Of a DNA stretch of 36,521 bases, positions 25,413 to 35,316 are shown piece by piece; positions within the stretch are counted from its first letter, which is position 1, and every line of letters begins with the position of its first letter. Both the position numbers and the translations under genes were made by a program. The notes under the pieces were generated by a model. It did not search any database, had not been told where the DNA came from, and saw only the letters and a list, made by a program, of their open reading frames with translations. The stretch comes from Fredinandcohnia quinoae. Lineage in GTDB: Bacteria > Bacillota > Bacilli > Bacillales > Bacillaceae_L. The DNA lies in contig NZ_JAKTTI010000040.1 of NCBI RefSeq assembly GCF_022427965.1, positions 1 to 36,521 of the forward strand. Direction: 5' to 3'.

Positions 25413-25886
25413 TTAACTAATTTTCACAATTTCAACAAACATTTCTCCACCTGGAGTTTGAACTGTTACCTTGTCACCAACTTGCTTCCCAATTAGACTT
25501 TTTGCAATTGGTGAGTCATTTGAAATTTTCCCTTCAAATGGGTCAGCTTCTGCACTTCCTACGATTGTATAAGATTCTTCTTCACCATCAGGAAGCTCTT
25601 TAAATGTTACAGATTTACCTAAAGAAACAGTGCCTGAGTCAGCATCTTCTTCGATAATTTTTGCATTACGAATCATATTTTCAATTGTCGTTATACGACC
25701 TTCTACAAATGCCTGTTCTTCCTTTGCAGAATCATACTCTGAGTTTTCCGAGAGGTCACCAAAACTTCTCGCAATTTTTATACGTTCTACCACTTCTTTA
25801 CGTTTCACCGTTTTTAACTGCTCTAATTCTTGTTCTAACTTCTGTTTACCTGCTTCTGTCATAGGAAAAACTTTTTCTATTGCCAT
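25413..25886 (-). CDS. greA: Transcription elongation factor GreA
   Basis: Binds the RNA polymerase secondary channel and stimulates cleavage of backtracked transcripts. The 157 residues show the N-terminal coiled coil, with the acidic tip in [16 protein letters not shown], and the C-terminal FKBP-like domain (GETFEV-like end [11 protein letters not shown]). AAGGAGTGA precedes the ATG. Confidence 0.97.
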   Translation of the reverse strand: MAIEKVFPMTEAGKQKLEQELEQLKTVKRKEVVERIKIARSFGDLSENSEYDSAKEEQAFVEGRITTIENMIRNAKIIEEDADSGTVSLGKSVTFKELPDGEEESYTIVGSAEADPFEGKISNDSPIAKSLIGKQVGDKVTVQTPGGEMFVEIVKIS

Positions 25887-25995
25887 TATTCCTTCACTCC
25901 TTAGTATTACAATCCCCCTGTGATTGCTTAAATATTTATATGTATAACGCTTTCATGATGATGACCTTGAACAATCATATCATCAATGTGTAAGG

Positions 25996-26031
25996 AAAGG
26001 AATGAAGAGAATATCCTCCCTTCATTCCTTT
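25996..26031 (-). terminator. Terminator of udk
   Basis: Arms AAAGGAATGAAG and CTTCATTCCTTT form a 12-bp stem 50 bases after the udk stop. The T-run on the minus strand is short (TCCTT), so efficiency is uncertain. Confidence 0.65.
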
Positions 26032-26078
26032 ATTACATTTTAAAAATTAATTTGTGATTACATGCTTTATATATGTTA

Positions 26079-26714
26079 TTACAAAATTACATTTTGTTCA
26101 AGAATTGTTTGGATTTTTGTTACCATTAGGTCGATGGCAACATGATTTTGCCCACCTTCAGGAATAATTAAATCTGCATAACGTTTAGTCGGTTCAATAA
26201 ATTGATTATGCATGGGTCGAACGACCGATTCATATTGTTCTATTACAGACTCTATTGTACGACCGCGATCCTTAATATCTCTCAACATTCTTCTAATAAT
26301 TCGAATATCAGCATCGGTATCCACAAATAATTTAATATCCATTAAATTTCTTAGCTTTTCATCTTCAAGCACTAAAATTCCTTCAAGAATAATAACATCC
26401 TTCGGTTCAACAAAAATGATTTCATTTGACCTTGTATGAAATTTATAGTCATACACCGGCTTACTTATACCTTTATATTCTAAAAGCTCCTCGATATGCT
26501 GTATTAATAATTCATTATCAAATGCTAAAGGATGATCATAATTCGTATTTAGTCTTTCTTCATAAGGCATATGGCTTTGATCTTTATAATAGGAATCCTG
26601 TTCAAGCATCAGAATTGAATGGCCTTGAAAATGATCGTATATTGCTTTCGTTACACTTGTTTTACCTGAACCTGATCCCCCAGCAATGCCAATTACAATT
26701 GGCTTCTTTCCCAT
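26079..26714 (-). CDS. udk: Uridine kinase
   Basis: Phosphorylates uridine and cytidine in pyrimidine salvage. The 211 residues contain the Walker A loop GGSGSGKTS near the N-terminus, the DSYYKDQSH substrate motif and the lid region [23 protein letters not shown] precedes the ATG, which lies one base after the stop of yrrO. It is the last gene of the yrrM-yrrN-yrrO-udk unit, as in B. subtilis. Confidence 0.97.
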   Translation of the reverse strand: MGKKPIVIGIAGGSGSGKTSVTKAIYDHFQGHSILMLEQDSYYKDQSHMPYEERLNTNYDHPLAFDNELLIQHIEELLEYKGISKPVYDYKFHTRSNEIIFVEPKDVIILEGILVLEDEKLRNLMDIKLFVDTDADIRIIRRMLRDIKDRGRTIESVIEQYESVVRPMHNQFIEPTKRYADLIIPEGGQNHVAIDLMVTKIQTILEQNVIL

Positions 26715-26715
26715 C

Positions 26716-27993
26716 TTAGTTCCCCTTTCGCATCATGTTGTTAACAAAAACCGGTTTGTCCACTTTAAAGGTCACAATTTGGAGCGGATGTCTTGCAACA
26801 TCAATTTCATAACCTTTCTCATCCCAAATCGTTCCAACAACTTGCGAAAAATTCTCTATTTCAGGGCCAAAAAACTCTACTTCATCACCTTGTTTAAAAT
26901 AATTTCGTTGTTGAAGTGTTACGATTTTTGTTTCTGTATCATAATCAAGGACGAGCCCGGCGAAATCATGAGTTGTTTTTTTACTATGGTTCCCGTACAT
27001 TTGCTCATTAACACCAGGGACACCTTCAAAAAATGCAGGGGCAGTTTCCCGATTTGCACACTTATCAAGTTCATCAAGCCATTCCTGTTTGATCACAAAG
27101 TTATCTGGATCTGCACAATATGCATCAATTACTTTTCGGTATACACTTACGACAGTTGCGATATAATGAATCGATTTCATCCTGCCTTCGATTTTCAGAC
27201 TATCAATTCCTAATTCAATCATTCTTGGGATGGATTCTATTAACTTAAGGTCTTTCGGACTCATTGCAAATGGTTCATTCTCATCAGAAAATAATGCGAC
27301 CTCTTTACGATCTGTTCCATCAAGTTGATAAAGGTCATAGTCCCATCTACATGATTGACAGCACCCACCACGATTAGAGTCCCGAGCAGTCATGTGGTTA
27401 CTGAGTGTACATCTTCCTGAATATGCAATACACATTGCACCATGTATGAAGGTTTCAATTTCAATATCCACTTTTTCTTTCATTTCCTTAATTTCCTCGG
27501 CACTCGTTTCACGTGCTAAAACGACACGCTCTAGACCCTCTTCCTTCCAGAACTGCACAGCCTTCCAGTTAGAAAGAGATTGTTGTGTGCTTAGATGGAC
27601 CTCAAGCTTCGGTGCTACTCTACGACATGTTTCAATAATTAGCGGATCTGCGACAATAATTCCAGTCACACCGGCTTTTTCTAATCCTGCTAAATATTCA
27701 TCTAAGCCATTAATATTTTCATTATGTGCATATATATTCGTTGTTACATAAATTTTTGCTCCATATTTATTCGCAAACTGAACTCCTTCGGTCATTTCAT
27801 CTAAATTAAAATTATCTGCGTTAGATCGTAGACCATATTCTTGTCCACCAATAAAAACAGCATCTGCACCATAATGAACAGCAATTTTTAATTTTTCTAA
27901 ATTTCCTGCGGGTGCAAGTAATTCTGGTTTTTTAATAATTACACGTTTACCATCAATTATTGTAGAAATTGGATCCTTTGAAACTACAGACAT
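26716..27993 (-). CDS. yrrO: U32 family tRNA hydroxylation protein TrhP2 (YrrO)
   Basis: Needed with YrrN for prephenate-dependent hydroxylation of U34 in tRNA, the first step to 5-methoxyuridine. The 425 residues contain the U32 signature from [10 protein letters not shown] to SGRCTLSN, plus further cysteines (GGCCQSC) for an iron-sulphur cluster. The frame runs upstream to 28092, but AAAAGGAGG lies directly before the ATG at 27993 and homology also starts there. A 90-bp palindromic element separates it from yrrN. Confidence 0.93.
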   Translation of the reverse strand: MSVVSKDPISTIIDGKRVIIKKPELLAPAGNLEKLKIAVHYGADAVFIGGQEYGLRSNADNFNLDEMTEGVQFANKYGAKIYVTTNIYAHNENINGLDEYLAGLEKAGVTGIIVADPLIIETCRRVAPKLEVHLSTQQSLSNWKAVQFWKEEGLERVVLARETSAEEIKEMKEKVDIEIETFIHGAMCIAYSGRCTLSNHMTARDSNRGGCCQSCRWDYDLYQLDGTDRKEVALFSDENEPFAMSPKDLKLIESIPRMIELGIDSLKIEGRMKSIHYIATVVSVYRKVIDAYCADPDNFVIKQEWLDELDKCANRETAPAFFEGVPGVNEQMYGNHSKKTTHDFAGLVLDYDTETKIVTLQQRNYFKQGDEVEFFGPEIENFSQVVGTIWDEKGYEIDVARHPLQIVTFKVDKPVFVNNMMRKGN

Positions 27994-28012
27994 ACTCTCT
28001 CCTCCTTTTCTA

Positions 28013-28102
28013 CTAGGGAAAACTCCCGCGAGTCTGCCTTCTGGGTGCTGGTTATTGCTGCGTAATAAAGGCACCTTCAGGCAACATCGCATGAGTTTTC
28101 TA
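28013..28102. repeat. 90-bp palindromic element between yrrN and yrrO
   Basis: The ends pair as CTAG, AAAACTC and GCGA with TCGC, GAGTTTT and CTAG, and nested inside are AGGCA/TGCCT, GGTGC/GCACC and TTATT/AATAA. It fills the gap from the yrrN stop to the yrrO ribosome binding site and is clearly richer in G and C than its surroundings. It has no T-run, so it is not an ordinary terminator. A REP- or MITE-like insertion or an mRNA processing hairpin is possible. Confidence 0.7.
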
Positions 28103-28103
28103 G

Positions 28104-29033
28104 TTAATAAACTGTTTCTTTAAAGAAGAATCCTGTATCGAGTGGACGGTTCACTGGCTGTAATTCTTCTAATTGTGCTAATAAATCATCTTTAATGTCT
28201 TCATATTCATCTCTATTTTCTACACATAAATCAATAGCTTTTCGATAGATTTTCGTAACTTCAACTAAATAATCCATCGACTTTAAAATGCCTTCTATTT
28301 TAAAGCTATCTACTTCTGCATCAATCATCTCTTCTAACTCATCAATGATGCATATATCATTGGGGCTCATAATATGAGTTCCATTTTCATCTTCAAAAAT
28401 CGGGTATTTATTATTACGTTCCTTATCATATAAGAACATATTTTTTTCCACTTTCCGATTCTCTACTTCCAATACCTTGCCCTGGTATTCAAAATAATTC
28501 CCAATCAAAGAACGCTTTGATTGAAACATATTTGTCATCCCATGAACTTGGACCTCAATTTCGACTTCGGCATTTTCCTTCATTTCGACAATTGCATCCA
28601 TATTTAACTCACGTGCAAGGACAGCACGTTTGGCACCTTTTCGTCCCCAATAATTACATGTATACCAATTAGTAGCTGTAGCCTCTGTGTTCCAATGTAA
28701 TTTCATCTCTGGAGCTACTTCTCTAGCTGTTAATAATACAGCAGGGTCTCCAAAAATAATTGCATCAACCTTATTTTCTTTTAAATAGAGAATATAATCG
28801 GCTAGTTCCTCAATTTTTTCATTATGGAAAATAGCATTCATAGCAACATAGATTTTCGCATCATCCCGATGAGCAATTTTAACAGCCCTTTTAATATCAT
28901 CACGATTAAATTCCCCAGCTAGTCGTAGACCATATCGTTGTTCTCCAATTACAAATGCATTTGCACCAGCTTGAATCAAATGCTCAATATCGTTTACATG
29001 AGTAGGGGTTACGAGAAGTTCTGGTTTTTTCAT
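28104..29033 (-). CDS. yrrN: U32 family tRNA hydroxylation protein TrhP1 (YrrN)
   Basis: Partner of YrrO in hydroxylating U34 of tRNA. The 309 residues have the U32 barrel (KPELLVTPTHVNDIEHLIQAGANAFVIG) but lack the cysteine cluster at the equivalent site (VEIEVQVHGMTNMFQSKRSL), as expected for the YrrN paralogue. GAGGTG lies six bases before the ATG at 29033, one base after the yrrM stop, so translation is coupled. A GTG at 29042 is a less likely start. Confidence 0.92.
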   Translation of the reverse strand: MKKPELLVTPTHVNDIEHLIQAGANAFVIGEQRYGLRLAGEFNRDDIKRAVKIAHRDDAKIYVAMNAIFHNEKIEELADYILYLKENKVDAIIFGDPAVLLTAREVAPEMKLHWNTEATATNWYTCNYWGRKGAKRAVLARELNMDAIVEMKENAEVEIEVQVHGMTNMFQSKRSLIGNYFEYQGKVLEVENRKVEKNMFLYDKERNNKYPIFEDENGTHIMSPNDICIIDELEEMIDAEVDSFKIEGILKSMDYLVEVTKIYRKAIDLCVENRDEYEDIKDDLLAQLEELQPVNRPLDTGFFFKETVY

Positions 29034-29034
29034 T

Positions 29035-29682
29035 CTATTCACCTCTTTTTTTGCTTATTGCAATTCCATCACCAACTGGAATAATTGTTGTCACATAGTT
29101 TGGATGGGCCATAAGCCATTCATTATATGACTTTATTTTCGTAACTAAGCTGCGAATTCGCTTATTCTCAATATGATCTTCTGCAACAAGTCCCTTAAAC
29201 AAAACATTATCTGTTAGAATCATCCCACTTTGAGACAAATATTTTTCGTAAGTTTCAAAGAAACGTCTGTATTGTCCTTTGGCTGCATCAATAAATAATA
29301 CATCAAATTCACCTTTTTCTTTTACAGTTTCCTCTACTTCTAACGCATCTCCATATATAACTTCTATTTGTGAGCTTGTTCCAGTTTCTGATATATACTG
29401 TAAAGCTTTTTTATAGCGTTCTTCGTCTCTTTCAATCGTAACTATCTTCGTATAGGGAAGTGCCTTTGCCATTCTGATAGCAGAATATCCAATAGCAGTG
29501 CCTATTTCAAGAATTCTTTTAGGACTACTAATACGTAAAATTTGAAGCATACACTCAATTCCAATAAGCTCCATGATTGGAACATTATTCTCCTGTGCAT
29601 ACAGTTCCATTTCCTCAATCGTACAATCTCTTTTCTGAATTAGGGACTCTATGTATGCAGTAATAGAATGATCTACATTCAT
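29035..29682 (-). CDS. yrrM: tRNA 5-hydroxyuridine methyltransferase TrmR (YrrM)
   Basis: A SAM-dependent O-methyltransferase that completes 5-methoxyuridine at tRNA position 34. The 215 residues include the SAM-binding motif ILEIGTAIGYSAI, an acidic strand end VTIERDEE, and DVLFIDAAKGQY with the metal-binding aspartate typical of the COMT-like family. GGAGG lies eight bases before the ATG at 29682. It is the first gene of the tRNA modification and udk unit. Confidence 0.94.
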   Translation of the reverse strand: MNVDHSITAYIESLIQKRDCTIEEMELYAQENNVPIMELIGIECMLQILRISSPKRILEIGTAIGYSAIRMAKALPYTKIVTIERDEERYKKALQYISETGTSSQIEVIYGDALEVEETVKEKGEFDVLFIDAAKGQYRRFFETYEKYLSQSGMILTDNVLFKGLVAEDHIENKRIRSLVTKIKSYNEWLMAHPNYVTTIIPVGDGIAISKKRGE

Positions 29683-29719
29683 GAAAAAAACCTCCATTCA
29701 AATATGGTGGTAATAGAAA

Positions 29720-29748
29720 GAAATAAAGAAATTGACACCAAATGTCAA
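29720..29748 (-). promoter_or_regulatory. Promoter of yrrM with overlapping palindrome
   Basis: TTGACA (29743-29748), 17 bases, TATTTC (29720-29725) on the minus strand. The -35 is one arm of the palindrome AAATTGACA-N5-TGTCAATTT (29729-29751), which could be a repressor site or a chance duplication of the hexamer. Confidence 0.55.
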
Positions 29749-29799
29749 TTTCCGTTAGTAAATGTCGGTTTCCAACTCGATATATTTTACCACAAAGTA

Positions 29800-29833
29800 A
29801 AAGGGAACGCTAATATAATATTAGGTTCCCTTT
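29800..29833 (-). terminator. Terminator of mltG
   Basis: Arms AAAGGGAAC and GTTCCCTTT with an inner TAATAT/ATATTA extension, just after the mltG stop, followed by TTACTTT on the minus strand. Confidence 0.75.
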
Positions 29834-29846
29834 CATATCCATGTAT

Positions 29847-30983
29847 TTAATCTTCGTTTGTTATATATTTCGCCTTATTAACATTGTGCTCTTCCAAAGT
29901 TTTCGAATAAAAGACTTGGCCATTGGAAGCTGCAAGGAAGTATAAATAATCTGTTTCTGCTGGATGTAGTGCAGCTGATATTGACATTTCACCAGCATTC
30001 GCAATTGGCCCTGGAGGTAAGCCTTGTATTTTATATGTGTTATAAGGTGAGTTTACCTCTAAATGTTCATAAAGAACTCTATCTTTATGTTCTCCTAGTG
30101 CATAAAGAACTGTAGGATCTGTTTGCAAAGGCATACCCTTCTCAATTCTATTGTAAAAAACACTAGAGATATTTTCTCGATCCGTTTTTGCTGTTGCTTC
30201 TTCTTCGATGAGTGATGCCATTGTTAAAAGTTTATGTGGTGAATTAACGAGTTCATTTCCACCTATCTCTGCCTGATATTTCTCTATTATCTTCTCAGTT
30301 TGACTAAGCATTACCTCTATAACTTCCTCTATTGTCGGATCTTTTTTATAGAATGGATATGTTGCTGGGAATAGATACCCTTCTAAAGGATGCTTAATAT
30401 CTTCATGTAAAATATCCTCTGTTAAAACATTTGGATATAATGTCATTAATTCTTCAATATAGCTTTTATCATCTAATTTGACTACTATATCTTTACTCTT
30501 AAGTCCTGTTTTCTCTGCAATTATTGTAGCAATTTGATCAAGTTGCTTACCTTCTGGAATTGTTATTTTAAATACAACTTCCTTGGCAATAACTCCTGAT
30601 TTAAGGCTTTCAATAATCTGGTCGAAGGTCATGGCTTGATTCAGTTTATATTCACCCGCTTGAAAACCTGACTCATTTTTAAATTTGGTATAATACCGAA
30701 ATACTTTTGCATTTTTTACAATTTTATTCTTCTCTAAAATTTTCGCTATTGTTGTTGGTGAAGAACCAATCGGAATCGTTACGTTCACTTCTTTTTTATT
30801 TGTAGGGTCAACTGGTTCAAGTGCTGATTTAATATATAGGTAACCACCGCCAATGAGGCCTGAAATTAATAATAAAGTTATAATAAAAGCAATTAGCACT
30901 ATTTTCCTTACAACCCTAGCCTCATCTCTGCGTTCTACGAGTTTTTTCTTATATGTAGTTCCATTAGATTCATTTTCTGACAT
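29847..30983 (-). CDS. mltG: Endolytic murein transglycosylase MltG (YrrL)
   Basis: Cleaves nascent glycan strands at the membrane. The 378 residues comprise a basic cytoplasmic segment, one membrane helix (about 27-50), a LysM-like region (VTIPIGSSPTTIAKILEKNKIVKN) and the YceG catalytic domain with LEGYLFPATY, the catalytic glutamate in ASLIEEEA, SVFYNRIEKGMPLQTDPTV and YNTYKIQGLPPGPIANAG. GGGGG precedes the ATG by about 12 bases, a rather long spacing. Confidence 0.94.
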   Translation of the reverse strand: MSENESNGTTYKKKLVERRDEARVVRKIVLIAFIITLLLISGLIGGGYLYIKSALEPVDPTNKKEVNVTIPIGSSPTTIAKILEKNKIVKNAKVFRYYTKFKNESGFQAGEYKLNQAMTFDQIIESLKSGVIAKEVVFKITIPEGKQLDQIATIIAEKTGLKSKDIVVKLDDKSYIEELMTLYPNVLTEDILHEDIKHPLEGYLFPATYPFYKKDPTIEEVIEVMLSQTEKIIEKYQAEIGGNELVNSPHKLLTMASLIEEEATAKTDRENISSVFYNRIEKGMPLQTDPTVLYALGEHKDRVLYEHLEVNSPYNTYKIQGLPPGPIANAGEMSISAALHPAETDYLYFLAASNGQVFYSKTLEEHNVNKAKYITNED

Positions 30984-31016
30984 GTAGGTAAAGTCCCCCT
31001 TTCTATCTAAAAATTT

Positions 31017-31045
31017 ATCTTACAGTTTTTTATTATTTTCGTCAA
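31017..31045 (-). promoter_or_regulatory. SigA promoter of mltG
   Basis: TTGACG (31040-31045), a 17-base spacer and TAAGAT (31017-31022) on the minus strand, ahead of mltG and after the yrzB terminator. mltG can thus be transcribed on its own. Confidence 0.65.
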
Positions 31046-31100
31046 TTTAAGGTAGTATTGTCAACAGTAATTATACCTTTTTATTCCTTACGCAACAAAA

Positions 31101-31125
31101 AAAAACAGCCAAATGGCTGTTTTTA
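31101..31125 (-). terminator. Terminator of yrzB
   Basis: AAACAGCC and GGCTGTTT around an AAAT loop, with a continuous T-run on the minus strand, just after the yrzB stop. Confidence 0.85.
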
Positions 31126-31126
31126 A

Positions 31127-31414
31127 TTATTCTTCTTCCTCTTCATCAAGGAATGTATTAAGCATCTCTTCAATGAGATCCCATTCTTCTTCTGTTTCGA
31201 TAGGCTGAAGTTCACCTTCATCACTATCTTCAGTAGCACTGAAACTAGATGCATGAATTTCGATGTCTTCATCATCATTATCATCTGCACCTAGTGGATA
31301 GTATAATACATATGATTTACCGAATTCTTCAGATTCAAATGTAAATAATACCTCGCAAAGCTGTTCATTTCCTTGTTCATCAATAACTGTAATTTGTTTT
31401 TCACCATGTTCCAT
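31127..31414 (-). CDS. yrzB: YrzB family protein (DUF1292)
   Basis: A 95-residue acidic protein: [33 protein letters not shown] is the DUF1292 core, followed by a long Asp/Glu-rich tail ([11 protein letters not shown]...EEEEE). Its function is unknown. GAGGTG lies six bases before the ATG at 31414, in preference to the GTG at 31423. The position between ruvX and mltG is conserved across Bacillus. Confidence 0.92.
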   Translation of the reverse strand: MEHGEKQITVIDEQGNEQLCEVLFTFESEEFGKSYVLYYPLGADDNDDEDIEIHASSFSATEDSDEGELQPIETEEEWDLIEEMLNTFLDEEEEE

Positions 31415-31429
31415 TATCTTCACCTCATA

Positions 31430-31846
31430 TTAATTTTTACTATCTAAGTAACCTTGAAGGATCATTACCGCTGCCATTTTATCAATAACTGCTTTTCGTT
31501 TTTTTCGACTAACATCTGCTGATAACAGAACACGTTCTGCAGCAACAGTAGAGAGACGCTCGTCCCATAAAACAATAGGTAATCCAAATCTCTCTACCAC
31601 CAAATTAGCAAAACTTTGACTAGCTTCACCCCTTGGACCAATTGTTCCATTCATATTTTTGGGAAGGCCCACTACTACAGAGTCTACTTGATATTGCTGA
31701 ATGATCTCTTCAAGTCGATCTAATCCAAATTGTTGTCTATCTTCATTAATTTTTATCGTTTCAATTCCTTGTGCAGTCCAGCCCATTTCATCACTTACAG
31801 CTACTCCTACCGTTTTTGATCCGACATCTAATCCAAGAACCCTCAT
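31430..31846 (-). CDS. ruvX: RuvX/YqgF family nuclease (YrrK)
   Basis: A small RNase H-fold nuclease (138 residues) linked to Holliday junction resolution and 16S rRNA 5' end maturation. Seen are the N-terminal [19 protein letters not shown] with the first acidic residue, [11 protein letters not shown], and the [11 protein letters not shown] motif with further acidic residues. GAGGAG precedes the ATG. It lies five bases after yrzL. Confidence 0.95.
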   Translation of the reverse strand: MRVLGLDVGSKTVGVAVSDEMGWTAQGIETIKINEDRQQFGLDRLEEIIQQYQVDSVVVGLPKNMNGTIGPRGEASQSFANLVVERFGLPIVLWDERLSTVAAERVLLSADVSRKKRKAVIDKMAAVMILQGYLDSKN

Positions 31847-31851
31847 TAAGT

Positions 31852-32118
31852 CTACTCCTCGCGATGAATCTTTAAATACGATTTTACTAGTTCCTCGATT
31901 AATTCATCACGCTCAAGTTTACGTATGATATTTCTCGCATCACGATGGCGTGGGATATATGCAGGGTCACCCGATAATAAATAGCCAACAATTTGATTAA
32001 TCGGATTATACCCTTTTTCTTGAAGAGCATCGTAGACTGTAAATAAGACCTCATTCACATTCGTTTCAATAGGTTCTTCCGGAAAATTGAATTTCATTGT
32101 TTTATCAAATGAGCTCAA
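31852..32118 (-). CDS. yrzL: IreB family regulatory phosphoprotein (YrzL)
   Basis: An 88-residue protein of the IreB (DUF965) family, a substrate of the PASTA kinase PrkC/IreK in related bacteria. TMKFNF near the N-terminus contains the candidate phosphorylated threonine, and [18 protein letters not shown] is the family core. The start is TTG, with GAGGTG eight bases upstream. It lies between alaS and ruvX, the conserved order. Confidence 0.94.
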   Translation of the reverse strand: MSSFDKTMKFNFPEEPIETNVNEVLFTVYDALQEKGYNPINQIVGYLLSGDPAYIPRHRDARNIIRKLERDELIEELVKSYLKIHREE

Positions 32119-32198
32119 AATTTTTGCACCTCACTCTTTAGATTCTTTTCTATTGAATCTATCAGTCCTTACTTAACATTGTACACTAATACTTACTA

Positions 32199-34835
32199 TT
32201 ATAAAACGGATTTTACCCATTCTTCAACAAACTGCAAAGCATCTTCTAATTGATCAGGGTTTTTACCTCCAGCTTGAGCCATATCCGGACGTCCACCGCC
32301 ACCGCCACCACAGCGTGTAGCAATTTCTTTAATAAGCTTACCTGCATGGAAACCTTTTTCAATTAAATCCTTCGTAACCCCAGCCGTCAAATTAACCTTA
32401 TCTTCATTTACTGATCCTAATACAATTATAGCAGAACCGAGTTGTTGCTTTAATTCATCAACCATTGTGCGTAAATTATTCATATCTGCAGCGTTCACTT
32501 TACTATACAGTACTTTTGTACCATTAATCAATTTTACTTGACTAACAAGATTTCCAGCTTCAATATTTCCTAACTTTGCAGCTAACGATTCATTTTCCCG
32601 TTGTAGTGTGCGCATTTCCAGTAATAGAGATTCAATACGAGCAGGTGTTTCTGCTGGCTTTGTCTTTAATAATGCTGAAATCTCATGTAATAGATTTACT
32701 TGATCATTCACAATATGATATGCTGCCTCACCTGTTACAGCCTCAATTCTTCGTGTTCCAGCACCGATACCTGACTCGGAAACTATTTTGAATAAGCCGA
32801 TTGTCGATGTATTAGGAACATGGCAACCACCACATAGCTCAAGGCTATAATCCCCTACTTGAACCACACGAACGATATCACCATATTTTTCACCGAAAAG
32901 TGCCATTGCACCCATTGCCTTTGCTTCACTAAGAGACTTTTGTTCAATTGCAACAGGAATGCTCTGCCAAATTTTTTCGTTAACAATTGATTCGATTTTC
33001 TCCAACTCTTCTTGATTGATTTGTCCAAAATGCGAGAAATCAAAACGAAGTCGGCTAGACGTTACTTGTGATCCTGCTTGATTGACATGTTCACCTAATA
33101 CATCCTTTAGAGCTTGATGTAATAAATGTGTGGCCGTATGGTTCTTAATAATTTTACTTCGATTCTTTTGATTAATAACGACTTTAAATTCGTCACCCTT
33201 TGATAAACTACCTTTTTCGACAACTACCTTATGCAGATGTTGACCATTTGGAGCTTTTTGAACATCATTGACTCGAATTCTAGTAGTATTATTCTCAATA
33301 ATTCCTTCGTCAGCTACTTGTCCACCACTTTCAGCGTAAAATGGAGTCTTATCTAAAATAACCTGCAATTCGTCACCTTCGATTGCATTCTCGACTACTT
33401 CTCCATTTTTAATAATAGCTTGGACGCTTGAATTTGTTGTATACGTATCATATCCAACGAACAAGCTCTCAACCTTGATGTCACCTAGCACCCCACTCTG
33501 AACCTGCATCGAATCAACATCTTGTCGAGCAGAACGAGCTCTTTCTCTCTGACCTTGCATTTCACGATCAAAGCCTTCATGGTCAATTTTCATATTTTCT
33601 TCTTCTGCATATTCTTCAGTTAACTCAATTGGAAAACCATATGTGTCATATAATCTGAATACATCTGCACCTGAAATAGTGTCACTGCCTATTTCCTTTT
33701 CCTTTTTAATTACATTTGCTAAAATAGCTAACCCATCATTTAATGTTTCATGGAAGCGTTCCTCTTCATTTTTGATTACCTTTTGAATAAATTCGGTTTT
33801 ATTTTTTACTTCTGGGTAAAAATCGACCATAATTTCACCCACGACCGGAACGAGCTCATACATGAATGGGCGATTAATAGAAATTTGTTTTGCATATCGT
33901 ACTGCTCGACGGAGTAATCGTCTTAAAACATAGCCTCTACCCTCATTAGATGGTAATGCTCCATCACCAACTGCAAATGTAACTGTTCGGATGTGGTCAG
34001 CAATCACTTTGAATGCGGTATCTGATTCTTTATTCTTTCCGTATTTTTCACCTGAAATTTTCTCAGTTGCATTTATAATCGGCATAAATAGGTCTGTTTC
34101 AAAATTTGTTGGAACATCTTGAATAACTGAACACATTCTTTCTAAGCCCATACCTGTATCAATATTCTTTTTTGGAAGTGGTGTATATGTACCATCTGGA
34201 TTGTGATTAAACTGAGAAAAAACTAAATTCCAAATTTCCAAATAACGTTCATTTTCTCCACCAGGGTAAAGTTCAGGATCATCTTGATCATTTCCATACT
34301 CTTCTCCACGATCAAAGAAAATCTCAGTGTTCGGTCCACTTGGTCCTTCTCCGATATCCCAAAAGTTCCCTTCCAATCGAATAATGCGTTCTTCTGGTAT
34401 TCCAATTTTTTTATTCCATAATTCAAAAGCTTCTTCATCTTCAGGATGGATTGTTACAGATAATTTTTCTGCATCAAAACCAATCCAATCCTTACTAGTT
34501 AGAAATTCCCAAGCCCAAGCAATAGCTTCTTCTTTAAAATAATCTCCGATTGAAAAGTTACCTAACATCTCAAAAAAAGTATGATGACGGGCAGTTTTCC
34601 CAACATTTTCGATATCATTTGTACGAATAGACTTTTGAGCATTACAAATTCTTGGATTTTCAGGAATAACTCGTCCATCAAAGTACTTTTTTAATGTAGC
34701 CACACCACTATTTATCCATAGTAGCGATGGATCTTCATGTGGAACTAATGATGCACTTGGTTCAACCGAGTGACCCTTTCCCTGAAAAAAATCAAGAAAC
34801 ATTTGACGAACTTGTGCTGAAGTTAATGCTTTCAT
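32199..34835 (-). CDS. alaS: Alanyl-tRNA synthetase
   Basis: Charges tRNA-Ala. The full-length 878 residues contain the class II core ([26 protein letters not shown]), the editing domain with HTATHLLH and the CGGCHV zinc site, and the C-Ala domain ending in the glycine-rich [22 protein letters not shown] precedes the ATG. Expression is controlled by an alanine T-box leader upstream, and yrzL, ruvX and yrzB follow on the same strand. Confidence 0.98.
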   Translation of the reverse strand: MKALTSAQVRQMFLDFFQGKGHSVEPSASLVPHEDPSLLWINSGVATLKKYFDGRVIPENPRICNAQKSIRTNDIENVGKTARHHTFFEMLGNFSIGDYFKEEAIAWAWEFLTSKDWIGFDAEKLSVTIHPEDEEAFELWNKKIGIPEERIIRLEGNFWDIGEGPSGPNTEIFFDRGEEYGNDQDDPELYPGGENERYLEIWNLVFSQFNHNPDGTYTPLPKKNIDTGMGLERMCSVIQDVPTNFETDLFMPIINATEKISGEKYGKNKESDTAFKVIADHIRTVTFAVGDGALPSNEGRGYVLRRLLRRAVRYAKQISINRPFMYELVPVVGEIMVDFYPEVKNKTEFIQKVIKNEEERFHETLNDGLAILANVIKKEKEIGSDTISGADVFRLYDTYGFPIELTEEYAEEENMKIDHEGFDREMQGQRERARSARQDVDSMQVQSGVLGDIKVESLFVGYDTYTTNSSVQAIIKNGEVVENAIEGDELQVILDKTPFYAESGGQVADEGIIENNTTRIRVNDVQKAPNGQHLHKVVVEKGSLSKGDEFKVVINQKNRSKIIKNHTATHLLHQALKDVLGEHVNQAGSQVTSSRLRFDFSHFGQINQEELEKIESIVNEKIWQSIPVAIEQKSLSEAKAMGAMALFGEKYGDIVRVVQVGDYSLELCGGCHVPNTSTIGLFKIVSESGIGAGTRRIEAVTGEAAYHIVNDQVNLLHEISALLKTKPAETPARIESLLLEMRTLQRENESLAAKLGNIEAGNLVSQVKLINGTKVLYSKVNAADMNNLRTMVDELKQQLGSAIIVLGSVNEDKVNLTAGVTKDLIEKGFHAGKLIKEIATRCGGGGGGRPDMAQAGGKNPDQLEDALQFVEEWVKSVL

Positions 34836-34872
34836 TATTAATTCCTCCTTATATATATGTTATAAAAAAATG

Positions 34873-34914
34873 CATAAAAAAATACTCCTATCCCAATTAC
34901 AGGGACGAGAGTAT
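34873..34914 (-). terminator. T-box controlled terminator of alaS
   Basis: ATACTC...TCCC and GGGA...GAGTAT pair on the minus strand, followed by seven T residues. The 5' arm lies just after the T-box sequence. Confidence 0.88.
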
Positions 34915-35080
34915 AGCTCGCGGTACCACCCTGATTATGAACATAAAATAAATATCGTTCATCACCTTCGTATATCGATAACGGCTTGCACCGGTAGGTT
35001 TTACCTACACTCTGGAGTAGCGTTTATGTTACGTCATCTAGAATTTCTTTCAGCCTAGGAAATTCATCTCTGAAAAGGAT
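34873..35080 (-). promoter_or_regulatory. T-box leader of alaS, alanine-specific
   Basis: On the minus strand: AGAGATG, GGCTGAAAG, GCTACTCCAGAG (Stem I with the probable specifier GCT at 35019-35021), then the canonical T-box AGGGTGGTACCGCGAGC (34916-34932) and a terminator (34881-34914) with a T-run. GCT is an alanine codon, which fits the downstream gene. A 140-bp element abuts its 5' end. Confidence 0.92.
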
Positions 35081-35220
35081 GTTCAAAAGTCCGGGAAAAA
35101 TAGCTGTCGAATCTCTTCGTTGGCTTGCTCCTCCGTTGCTCATGTATTAAAGCATACATTCCGCTACTCGAAGGCTTCGCCGCCTCGACCTTCTCGGCTC
35201 TTTTTGTCCTCCTTTTGAAC
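35081..35220. mobile_element. 140-bp element with terminal inverted repeats
   Basis: It begins GTTCAAAAG and ends CTTTTGAAC. The interior is GC-rich and highly structured, with nested stems (for example TCGAGGC/GCCTTCGA and ATGTAT/ATACAT). It has no reading frame of note. Size, inverted ends and intergenic position suggest a MITE-like or structured intergenic repeat. It lies between the alaS promoter and the T-box, so it is transcribed as part of the leader. Only one copy is in this window. Confidence 0.65.
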
Positions 35221-35261
35221 ACACACTTGTATGATAAGTTATGTAACCTAAATTCTCCATC

Positions 35262-35292
35262 ATAGTATTAAATATGTACATTTTCTTGTCAA
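35262..35292 (-). promoter_or_regulatory. SigA promoter of alaS
   Basis: TTGACA (35287-35292) on the minus strand with TAATACTAT centred 17-19 bases downstream. A 9-bp inverted repeat, ACATTTTCT/AGAAAATGT (35278-35313), overlaps it and may be a weak terminator of yrrI. Confidence 0.65.
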
Positions 35293-35316
35293 TTATAAAG
35301 AAGCAGAAAATGTTTG

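Noticed and set aside
26686-27213. A 175-codon plus-strand frame across udk and yrrO
   Set aside because: It lies antisense to two well-supported genes, has no good ribosome binding site and its translation resembles no protein. It is a shadow of coding sequence.
27392-27751. A 119-codon plus-strand frame inside yrrO
   Set aside because: Antisense to the conserved U32 core of YrrO, with no start signal.
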